Part shown: positions 35,873 through 43,056 of the stretch, piece by piece | How the letters are laid out: every line of letters starts with the position of its first letter | Position numbering within the stretch: position 1 is the stretch's first letter | NCBI RefSeq assembly: GCF_021401125.1 | Contig: NZ_JACBFQ010000003.1 | Location: 186,001 to 250,000, forward strand | Length of the DNA stretch: 64,000 nucleotides | Direction: 5' to 3' | Source of the DNA: Xanthobacter sp. NM-59 | GTDB taxonomy: Bacteria; Pseudomonadota; Alphaproteobacteria; Rhizobiales; Xanthobacteraceae | Made by a program: the position numbers and the translations under genes | The notes under the pieces: model-generated | What the model was told of the DNA's origin: nothing | Database searches by the model: none | What the model saw: only the letters and a program-made list of their open reading frames with translations

Positions 35873-36081
35873 GTGTCGGCTCCTCGATCCCTGCCCGCGA
35901 TGTCGCGGCCACGCTTCGTCCCTTAGATGGGGCGGCGACGGCGACGCGCAATCGCTCCACCCGCCTTCTAGCCTTTTCCCTTCGCGAGCGTAAGGCACGC
36001 TCGCGCGTCGCCATCGTGCGATCGCGCATCGCCGCATTCTGGCGCTATGATATGTTCTCCCTCGCGCCTGGAGCTGCCCCC

Positions 36082-36798
36082 ATGAGCGAAGACAGCAGTG
36101 AACATTCAACGCCCGCGCGCGACAACCACCCCCTTCCGGTGGATGCCGGCCCGGCCGTGCCCACCAAGCTGACGACCTCCAAGACCCGGTGGGCGGAGGA
36201 ACGGCGCTTCATCACCGGCCATGGCGACGCGCCGGGAAAGGAGCGCCTGCCCCCGGGCCAGCACCTGGTGACCGACTGGCCGGTGCTGGACCTGGGCGAG
36301 CAGCCGCAGGTGCCGCTCGCGGCCTTCCGCCTCGATGTCACAGGCGCGGTGGAGGCTCCGGCCTCCTGGGATTGGGACGCCTTCATGGCGCTGCCGCAGA
36401 CCCGCTTCGTCAGCGACATCCACTGTGTCACCACCTGGTCGCGCTACGACAATGCCTGGGAAGGTGTCTCCACCCGCGCCATCCTCGATCTGGTGCGCCC
36501 CACCGCCGATGCGCGCGCGGTGATGCTGCGCAGCCACGACGGCTACACCACGAATCTCCTGCTCGAGGATTTCGCCGATCCCCTGGCGCTGGTGGCCCAT
36601 TCCTGGGAGGGCGAAGCGCTCACCCGCGTCCATGGCGGGCCGGCGCGGCTGGTGGTGCCCCACCTCTATTTCTGGAAGAGCGCCAAGTGGCTGCGCAAGA
36701 TCGAGGTGCTCACCGCCGATAAGGCCGGCTTCTGGGAGCGGCGCGGCTACCACATGCGCGGCGAGCCCTGGGCCGAGGAGCGCTATTCCGACGACTGA
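36082..36798 (+). CDS. Sulfite-oxidase-like molybdopterin oxidoreductase
   Basis: 238 residues from ATG 36082 (MSEDSSEHST). The molybdopterin-binding fold of the sulfite oxidase family is marked by FRLDVTGAVEAPASWDWDAF, the Mo-ligand cysteine in VSDIHCVTTWSRYDNAWEGV, and MLRSHDGYTTNLLLEDF. No signal peptide, heme or dimerisation domain is present, so it is a short cytoplasmic form, like the uncharacterised YuiH-type proteins. The substrate is unknown. It is divergent from the thioredoxin gene and convergent with the amine oxidase. Confidence 0.88.
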   Translation: MSEDSSEHSTPARDNHPLPVDAGPAVPTKLTTSKTRWAEERRFITGHGDAPGKERLPPGQHLVTDWPVLDLGEQPQVPLAAFRLDVTGAVEAPASWDWDAFMALPQTRFVSDIHCVTTWSRYDNAWEGVSTRAILDLVRPTADARAVMLRSHDGYTTNLLLEDFADPLALVAHSWEGEALTRVHGGPARLVVPHLYFWKSAKWLRKIEVLTADKAGFWERRGYHMRGEPWAEERYSDD

Positions 36799-36816
36799 GC
36801 ACAAGGGCGCCCAGCC

Positions 36817-38184
36817 TCACGGCGCCTTAAGAAGGGTCGCCACCTGCGCGGCGGCCCTCTCTCCCGATTGCCAGGCCCCGCCCACGGTGCCCCACAGGCT
36901 CTCATGGGCATGCTCACCGGCAAACAGCAGGCGCCCCGCCACCACCTCCAGGAAGGCGCGGCGCATATTGCCGGCCCCCGGCAGGGCGCACGACATGGCA
37001 CCGAGCGCCAGCGGCTCGCGGCCCCAGGCCGTGCTGTGGACGCGGCCGATGCGACGGGCCGCATCGGCGCCGAATTCGCGGGCGATGGCCTCCGCCAGCA
37101 CCGCGCGCACCCCCTGCGGTGATGCATTCTCCACATTCTGCGCGAACCGCCCGCCCACCTCCAGGCTGTAGAGGGCGCTGCCCGCCAGGCGGGCCCGCAG
37201 CGCATAAGCCTGCGCCCCTTCAGTGCGGAAGAAGATGGTTTCGTCGGGCAGGAAGCCGGCGGGCGCGCCGGGCCATTCAAAGACGATGTGATTGAAGATG
37301 CCGAGCGGAATCCTCTCCGCCGCCGCGCGCTGGCGCGCCGGCAGCTGGGGAATGCGCAGCTTGCCCGCGGCCAGGAGGCTGGGCGGCACCGCCACGATGA
37401 CGAACCGCGCCGTGAGGCTGCCACGCCCGGTGACCACCACCACACGCTGCCGGCTGGTGAATTCCACGGAGCGCGCGGCCGTGTCCAGCTGCACGGCGAG
37501 CGGCGTGGCGAGGCTCGCCACCAGCGTGCCGATGCCCTGGCGGCAGACACTGGCGCCGCCGCGCTCCTCCGCATGGGCGACATCCACGGTGGAGACGTCT
37601 TCCAGGTCCCTCGCACGCAGGAACGGCCCGGCCACGAACCGCGCCGATGCCGACCAGGGGCCGAGCTCCGGCATCACCCGCGTGGCAGGCATGTCGCGCC
37701 CGGCATCGCCGGCGGCCACGATAGCCCGCTCGCCCCGGCGCACGGCGCCCACGAAATCCTCATATTCGGGATCACGCGCCTCCTTGCCGCCGAGATACAG
37801 GCGGCCCGCCTCGGGCGCGGCGGTCACCTCCAGCCCGGCGGCGCGGCCGAGGGCGGGAAGCGGGGTGGCGGCGGGAAAATCGAGGCGGTTCGCACCCAGA
37901 TCGACAGGCACGCCGAACGTGCCGCTGTCGGTGCTGGCGCGCCCGCCCACGCGGTGGGCCGCCTCGATCATGGTGTAGCTGATTCCCGCCTCGGCCAACT
38001 TGCGCGCGGCGGCGATGCCGGCGGCGCCCGCGCCGATGATGATGACGTCCGGCTGGGAGGTCTGCCCCAGCGCGGCATAAGGCACGCCGGCCAGCGCCAG
38101 CGCCGCGCCAGCCCTCAGCAGGCGGCGGCGGTCGAGCGGGCGATCAAGGGCGTGCGACAGGGGATCTGAGGGCAGCTTCGACAC
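36817..38184 (-). CDS. Tat-exported flavin amine oxidase
   Basis: 455 residues if GTG 38184 is used (VSKLPSDPLS); ATG 38232 or TTG 38238 would add 16-18 residues that look like spacer sequence. The signal LDRRRLLRAGAALALAGVPY is a twin-arginine type. The FAD-binding DVIIIGAGAAGIAAARKLAE follows, then the GG motif VGGRASTDSG. The C-terminal flavin contact is RLLFAGEHAHESLWGTVGGA. It oxidises a primary amine or related substrate in the periplasm; the substrate cannot be predicted. It stands alone. Confidence 0.88.
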   Translation of the reverse strand: MSKLPSDPLSHALDRPLDRRRLLRAGAALALAGVPYAALGQTSQPDVIIIGAGAAGIAAARKLAEAGISYTMIEAAHRVGGRASTDSGTFGVPVDLGANRLDFPAATPLPALGRAAGLEVTAAPEAGRLYLGGKEARDPEYEDFVGAVRRGERAIVAAGDAGRDMPATRVMPELGPWSASARFVAGPFLRARDLEDVSTVDVAHAEERGGASVCRQGIGTLVASLATPLAVQLDTAARSVEFTSRQRVVVVTGRGSLTARFVIVAVPPSLLAAGKLRIPQLPARQRAAAERIPLGIFNHIVFEWPGAPAGFLPDETIFFRTEGAQAYALRARLAGSALYSLEVGGRFAQNVENASPQGVRAVLAEAIAREFGADAARRIGRVHSTAWGREPLALGAMSCALPGAGNMRRAFLEVVAGRLLFAGEHAHESLWGTVGGAWQSGERAAAQVATLLKAP

Positions 38185-38627
38185 GGCGCGCAACCTATCA
38201 CGCCCCCCGCACGCGGGCGAGGGGCTGGGCATGATCAACCGTCAGGAACCACAGGCGCGCAACGGGCGCCCCTCCTCCGCGCGCTGGGACTGCGGCACGG
38301 CCTCCGCGATAGGGCGGGAGGCTGGCATTCAAGGTGGACTGGCCTTTCCCGGCGACCCGTCCCCGCCTCGCCGGGCTCTCCCCCACCTTCGGGCCCCGCC
38401 CCAGCGCGCGGGGGGAGGGCCAGGACGTGCGGAACAGCCGCTGGCGGGACCTAACCTTCGCCACGGCTAGCCACAGTCGATCGGCCCCATGGGGCGTCGA
38501 TCGAGCTTGGGGGGGACCGGTCCTGGGGGGGGGCGACCGGTCTTGGGGCTGACCGGTCTTGGCGGCCTGGGCGCGGGACCACATGCCACGGCCGCTTGCG
38601 CCTCCCCCGGATCTCCGCCCCTCGGAG
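38185..38627. other. Spacer between ispA and amine oxidase, palindrome-rich
   Basis: 443 bases with no convincing gene. Left part is Pro/Gly-coding-like GC sequence in all frames. From 38476 there is a dense set of symmetric elements: GTCGATCG (38476-38483), palindrome GCCCCATGGGGC (38484-38495), GTCGATCG again (38496-38503), a G-rich run, then three GACCGGTC palindromes listed separately. It may carry the amine oxidase control region or act as a spacer cleared of genes. Confidence 0.45.
38515..38558. repeat. Three GACCGGTC palindromes
   Basis: GACCGGTC occurs at 38515-38522, 38535-38542 and 38551-38558, followed by CTG or TTG and G-rich spacers (spacing 20 and 16 bases). Each is an 8-base perfect palindrome. 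It looks like a small tandem array, possibly an operator cluster for the leftward amine oxidase gene, about 330 bases downstream. Confidence 0.5.
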
Positions 38628-39554
38628 TCAGCTCTTGCGCTCGGCGACGAAGTGCGCCGCCGCCTTCAGGGTGTCGCCGCGCGGGCCGAACCCGGCCAGG
38701 GCCGCCTCGGCCTGGGCCACCAGGCCGGCCAGCTCGTCCCGCGCCGCGGGCAGGCCGAGGCGGGAGACCAGCGTGCCTTTTCCGGCCGCCTCATCCTTGC
38801 CCACCTTCTTGCCCACCGCATCGGCGGAGCCTTCCACGTCGAGGATGTCGTCGGCGATCTGGAACGCCGCGCCCAGCGCCAGCCCATAGGCCGCCAGGGC
38901 GGCGCGCTCGGTGGCGTCGGCGCGGCCAAGGATCGCCCCCGCCTCCACGGAAAACAGCAGCAGCGCGCCCGTCTTCATGGCCTGGAGCCGGCGAATCGCC
39001 TCCACCGGCAGCGCCAGCGGCCGCCCGCCGTCGAAGCGCCCCTCGGCCGCAAGGTCCAGCATCTGCCCGCCCACCATGCCGCCGAGCCCGGCCCCGCGCG
39101 CGAGGCCCCGCACCAGCTCCAGCCGCACGGTCGGGTCGGGGTGGGTATCCTCGCCGGCCAGCAGGTCAAAGGCCAGAGTGAGCAGGCCATCACCGGCGAG
39201 GATGGCGCTCGCCTCGTCGAACGCCTTGTGCACGGTGGGGCGGCCCCGGCGCAGGTCGTCATTGTCCATGGCCGGCAGGTCATCGTGGATCAGGGAATAG
39301 CAGTGCACGCACTCCACCGCCGCGGCCGCCGTGACCGACGCCTCCACCGGAAGGCCGAACAGCGCGGCCGCCTCGATTACCAGGAACGGCCGCAGCCGCT
39401 TACCGCCACCGAGGGCCCCGTGGCGCATGGCGGCCAAGAGGCGGGCCGGGCGCTCCCCCTCCCCCGGCAAGGCTGGATCGGCAAGGGCGGCAGCGAGGCG
39501 AACCTCGGTGACGGTGGCGGCGGCTTCAAGGCGCAAAGCGAGCGATGGGGTCAC
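38628..39554 (-). CDS. ispA: Farnesyl-diphosphate synthase family (polyprenyl synthetase)
   Basis: 308 residues from GTG 39554 (MTPSLALRLEAAATV); the longer frame to 39629 is unlikely. The chain has both Asp-rich motifs: first YSLIHDDLPAMDNDDLRRG and second FQIADDILDVEGSADAVGKK. GGKRLRPFLVIEAAALFG and the FAR-type GGKR match short-chain synthases. It condenses IPP with allylic diphosphates to make farnesyl diphosphate. The upstream mtgA gene is divergent. Confidence 0.95.
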   Translation of the reverse strand: MTPSLALRLEAAATVTEVRLAAALADPALPGEGERPARLLAAMRHGALGGGKRLRPFLVIEAAALFGLPVEASVTAAAAVECVHCYSLIHDDLPAMDNDDLRRGRPTVHKAFDEASAILAGDGLLTLAFDLLAGEDTHPDPTVRLELVRGLARGAGLGGMVGGQMLDLAAEGRFDGGRPLALPVEAIRRLQAMKTGALLLFSVEAGAILGRADATERAALAAYGLALGAAFQIADDILDVEGSADAVGKKVGKDEAAGKGTLVSRLGLPAARDELAGLVAQAEAALAGFGPRGDTLKAAAHFVAERKS

Positions 39555-39748
39555 GGGGGAACCTTCGTGCAGCGGGCGGGGACGGGCGGCCGGAACCACA
39601 GGCGATGCACCTTCCCCCGGTTGACGCATCGATCCGGGTGCCCCAACCAGGAGGCAAGGTCAAGGCGCCCGCTTCCGGCGCGGCCGAACGGCGTGGCCGC
39701 CGGAGCGGGGGCCACCGGCATGGAAAGGCGACCGCGAGAGGACTTGCG

Positions 39749-40420
39749 ATGATCCGGTTCCTAGCCCAGCTCGCGCTGGCGCTTCTGGCCATCCCGATGG
39801 TTCTGGCGGTGCTCTACAATTTCAGCAATCCCGCCTCCACCCTCATGCTCTACCGGCTGGCGAGCGGCCAGAGGGTGGAGCGCATCTGGACGCCCATTTC
39901 CCAGATCTCGCCGACCCTGGTGCGCACCGTGGTCGCCTCCGAGGACACGCGCTTCTGCAGCCATAACGGCATCGACATCACCGAAATGCGCCGCATGGCC
40001 GAGCGGGCGGACGACCTGGAGGACCTGCGCGGCACCTCCACCATCACCATGCAGGTAGTGAAGAACCTGTTCCTGTGGCAACACCCCGAAGTGCCGCGCA
40101 AACTGTTGGAAATGCCGCTGGCGCTCTGGCTCGACCTCGTCATGAGCAAGCGGCGCATCATGGAAATCTATCTCAACATCGCCGAATGGGGGCCGGATGG
40201 CACCTTCGGGGTCGCCGCCGCCGCGCAGGCGTCCTTCGGCATCCCGCCGGCGCGCCTCAATGCCACCCAGTCGGCCCGGCTGGCGGTGATGCTGCCGAAC
40301 CCTCGACGCCGCAGCGCCGCCAATCCCGGCCCCGGCCTGCTGCGCCTCGCCGATCGCCTCCAGGCACGGGTGCCGCGCGAGGCGCCGGACATGATCGCCT
40401 GCCTCGGGCTGCGCGATTAG
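39749..40420 (+). CDS. mtgA: MtgA, monofunctional peptidoglycan transglycosylase
   Basis: 223 residues from ATG 39749 (MIRFLAQLALALLAIPMVLA), preceded by GAGAGGAC. One N-terminal membrane helix is followed by a GT51 domain: TVVASEDTRFCSHNGIDITE with the catalytic Glu, RGTSTITMQVVKNLFLW and RRIMEIYLNIAEWGPDGTFG. There is no transpeptidase domain. It polymerises lipid II glycan chains. The gene is divergent from ispA and lies 115 bases upstream of yciB. Confidence 0.95.
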   Translation: MIRFLAQLALALLAIPMVLAVLYNFSNPASTLMLYRLASGQRVERIWTPISQISPTLVRTVVASEDTRFCSHNGIDITEMRRMAERADDLEDLRGTSTITMQVVKNLFLWQHPEVPRKLLEMPLALWLDLVMSKRRIMEIYLNIAEWGPDGTFGVAAAAQASFGIPPARLNATQSARLAVMLPNPRRRSAANPGPGLLRLADRLQARVPREAPDMIACLGLRD

Positions 40421-40535
40421 GAGCCTTCCGAGCCGGAGCCACCCATGCGCCGGCGCGCGAAATGGCGCAGGCGGCGCGGCGAGCTTGATTGTGCCCCTTT
40501 TTGTCGCCACATGGGCGCAAGGAGACACCGCCCCA

Positions 40536-41165
40536 ATGCCCCAAGCCCCAACGCCTGAAGCCCCAATGTCCGGAGCCCCCGCCGCGCCCCGCCCCGCCAT
40601 CAGCCCCATCCTGAAGATCGCCCTGGAGGTGGGTCCGCTGGTGCTGTTCTTCGCCGCCAACGGCTATGGCGGCATCTATGTGGCGACCGGCGTTTTCATG
40701 GTGGCCACCTTCGCCGCCCTGGCTCTGATGTGGGTGCTGGCGCGGCGCATCGCGGTCATGCCCCTTGTGTCGGCCGGGGTGGTGCTGGTGTTCGGCGGGC
40801 TTACCCTGTGGCTGCAGGACGACCACTTCATCAAGCTGAAGCCCACCATCGTGAATGCCGTTTTCGGCGTGCTGCTGCTGGGTGGCCTGGTGGCGAAAAA
40901 GCCGCTGCTGCCTTATGTCTTCGACGGCATGGTGAAGCTGACGGACGAGGGCTGGCGGGCCCTCACCATCCGCTGGGGCATTTTCTTCCTGGTGATGGCG
41001 GTGGCCAACGAGATCGTGTGGCGCAACTTCTCCACGGATACCTGGGTCGCCTTCAAGTCCTTCGGCTACCTGCCGCTCACCTTCGCCTTCGCGATGGCCC
41101 AGGCGCCGCTCATGGCGCGCTACGAGCTGAAGGATGAGGCCGAGGATCTCGCCCCGCACAATTGA
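40536..41165 (+). CDS. yciB: YciB/IspZ-family septation protein A
   Basis: 209 residues from ATG 40536 (MPQAPTPEAP), with AAGGAG upstream; a second ATG in the same GCCCCAATG context is at 40566. About five membrane helices follow the Pro/Ala-rich start. Family marks are KIALEVGPLVLFFAANGYGG, LQDDHFIKLKPTIVNAVFG, WGIFFLVMAVANEIVWRNF and KSFGYLPLTFAFAM. It is an inner-membrane protein needed for normal septation and envelope integrity. It lies downstream of mtgA, fitting a cell-wall theme. Confidence 0.94.
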   Translation: MPQAPTPEAPMSGAPAAPRPAISPILKIALEVGPLVLFFAANGYGGIYVATGVFMVATFAALALMWVLARRIAVMPLVSAGVVLVFGGLTLWLQDDHFIKLKPTIVNAVFGVLLLGGLVAKKPLLPYVFDGMVKLTDEGWRALTIRWGIFFLVMAVANEIVWRNFSTDTWVAFKSFGYLPLTFAFAMAQAPLMARYELKDEAEDLAPHN

Positions 41166-41234
41166 GCGCGAGCGCGGGAGAACGCGGTTGACGCCATCGC
41201 CCGCTATCCCCATAAGCCCATCAGAGGGCGAGGA

Positions 41235-41681
41235 ATGCTGACGAAAAAAGGCAAATACGGGCTGAAGGCGGCGGTGCATCTCGCGCGCCTGCCGGCGGGC
41301 GCCTCCACCCAGGTGGCGGACATCGCCGACAGCAACAACATTCCGAAGAAGTTCCTGGACGTCATCCTGGGCGAGCTGCGCAATGCCGGCTTTCTCGCCA
41401 GCAAGAAGGGCAAGCTCGGCGGCTACCGGCTCGCCAAGGCGCCGGAAGACATCGTGGTGGGCGACATGATCCGCGCCCTCGATGGGCCGCTCGCCCCCTT
41501 CCCCTGCGCCAGCCGCAACGCCTATGAGCCGTGCGAGGACTGCGACGTGGCCACCTGCGAGGTCCGCATCCTGATGGTGCGCGTGCGCGACGCCATCGGC
41601 ACCGTGCTCGACACCACGACGCTGGCGCAGATGCGCGACATGTCGCACGAGGCTCTGACCTCGTTCGTCGACTATATCTGA
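41235..41681 (+). CDS. Rrf2-family transcriptional regulator with four-cysteine motif
   Basis: 148 residues. The winged helix begins MLTKKGKYGLKAAVHLARLP with NIPKKFLDVILGELRNAGFL as recognition region and KKGKLGGYRLAKAPEDIVVG. A C-x8-C-x2-C-x4-C arrangement is seen in PCASRNAYEPCEDCDVATCE, with one more Cys than the three-Cys set of IscR and RirA. The family commonly senses Fe-S cluster status, iron, or NO. The adjacent genes do not indicate the target. A short G/A-rich stretch (GAGGGCGAGGA) precedes the start. Confidence 0.92.
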   Translation: MLTKKGKYGLKAAVHLARLPAGASTQVADIADSNNIPKKFLDVILGELRNAGFLASKKGKLGGYRLAKAPEDIVVGDMIRALDGPLAPFPCASRNAYEPCEDCDVATCEVRILMVRVRDAIGTVLDTTTLAQMRDMSHEALTSFVDYI

Positions 41682-41790
41682 GGGCCGCGAGATCCGCTGG
41701 CGCCAGTAGATCTTGGCGGCCACTCTGCCAGGCGGAATGGAGCTCGCTGCGGGCCTCCGCGTTTCACGGAATCGAGTCAGAGCTCCAGCC

Positions 41791-41848
41791 CATTGAGCTG
41801 GCGCGCTTTCTTCACGCGAACCGGTGCCCGCCTCGCCCGCATAGCTCC
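41791..41848 (+). repeat. Dispersed intergenic repeat, copy C
   Basis: CATTGAGCTGGCGCG, then CTTTCTTCACGCGAACCGG, then TGCCCGCCTCGCCCG. It aligns to copies A and B over the TTGAG, CGxTTT and CACGCG blocks. It lies between two convergent genes (Rrf2 regulator and ABC permease). Confidence 0.55.
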
Positions 41849-41885
41849 TTGTGTGCGGGAGCCGACGGCGCCCGCTCCACCGCCC

Positions 41886-43055
41886 TCACTGCTGGGCGGC
41901 GAGGAATTTGCGGAAGCGCACCAGCGCCACCATGAAAAACAGCATGCCGATGGCGAAGGTGGCGAGAAAGCGCGGCCACACCGTATCCATGCCCGCCCCG
42001 CGATAGAGGATCGCCTGGGCGAACGCCACGAACTGGGTGGAAGGCGAGGCCTGCATGGCCGTCTGCAGCCATTGGGGCATGCTCTCCAGGGGCGTGAAGC
42101 CGCCCGACAGCATGTTCATTGGCAGCACGATGAGGAAGAATAACAGCCCGAATTGCGGCATGGAGCCCGACAGCGTGCCCAGGAAAATGCCCAGTGCCGC
42201 CGTGAAGAACAGGTAGAGCGCCGTGCCCACAAGGAACAAGGGCACCGAGCCAGCGATCTGCATGCCCATCACCATCTTCAGCACCACCACGATGGAGAAG
42301 GTGGAGCCCAGAAGGATCACCGTGCCATTGGCGAAGATCTTGGCCAGCATGATCTCGGACGGATGAACCGGCAGCACCAGGAGATGTTCCAGCGTGCCGT
42401 GCTCACGCTCGCGGATCAGCGCCGCGCCAGCCAGGAGCACGGACAGCATGGTGATGTTGGTGATGAGGCCCATGGTGCCGGTGAACCAGGAAGATTCGAG
42501 CCCCTGGTTGAACGCCACCCGGATCTTCAGCTCCGCCGGGGCCGGAGTGTCGCGCCCGGTGCGGGACACGAATCGGTTCACCTCCTGCTGGAAGATGCCG
42601 GAAATGTCCGTGGCCCCGAGCCCCGCCTGCATCAAGGCGGTGGCATCAATGAGAAGTTGCACGCTGGGTGAGCGCCCCGCCAGCACGTCCGATTGGAAAT
42701 CCGGCGGGAAATTCAAAACGAAGGTGTAGCGCGCGGCATCCATCTCCTTGTCCACACGCCCCGGGTCCAGCGACACCGGCGGCTGGAAGCGCGGCGGCAG
42801 GAAGGCGTCCAGGATGGCGTGGGAGAGGGCGGAATTGTCCTCGTCCACCACCCCGATCGTGGCGCGGTGAAGATCGTGCTTCATGCCGTTGGCCTGGATG
42901 TAGATGGCCGCCGTGAAGGCATAGAGCACCAGGATCAGCAGCGCCCGGTCCCGCCACAGGGAAATGAGCTCCTTGACCAGGAGGTGGCGCACATTGTTCA
43001 CGCGGGCCGCGAGGCGGGCGCCCAGGCTGAGCCTTTGGGGAGCGGGTGCGGCCAT
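41886..43055 (-). CDS. ABC-2-type permease (YhhJ-like)
   Basis: 389 residues, ATG 43055, starting only 1 base after the rbbA stop. A basic N-terminus (RHLLVKELISLWRDRALLIL) leads to the first helix, then a large extracytoplasmic domain (residues about 50-190) and about five more helices with the ABC-2 signature PMNMLSGGFTPLESMPQWLQ. Third gene of the hlyD-rbbA-permease operon. The E. coli relative is YhhJ. It probably exports a hydrophobic or toxic compound together with the fused ABC protein; the substrate is unknown. Confidence 0.92.
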   Translation of the reverse strand: MAAPAPQRLSLGARLAARVNNVRHLLVKELISLWRDRALLILVLYAFTAAIYIQANGMKHDLHRATIGVVDEDNSALSHAILDAFLPPRFQPPVSLDPGRVDKEMDAARYTFVLNFPPDFQSDVLAGRSPSVQLLIDATALMQAGLGATDISGIFQQEVNRFVSRTGRDTPAPAELKIRVAFNQGLESSWFTGTMGLITNITMLSVLLAGAALIREREHGTLEHLLVLPVHPSEIMLAKIFANGTVILLGSTFSIVVVLKMVMGMQIAGSVPLFLVGTALYLFFTAALGIFLGTLSGSMPQFGLLFFLIVLPMNMLSGGFTPLESMPQWLQTAMQASPSTQFVAFAQAILYRGAGMDTVWPRFLATFAIGMLFFMVALVRFRKFLAAQQ

Positions 43056-43056
43056 C

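Noticed and set aside
34987-36109. Longer YbbN-like protein starting at 36109
   Set aside because: The added 79 residues are Arg-rich and overlap the divergent molybdopterin gene; the conserved start is at 35872.
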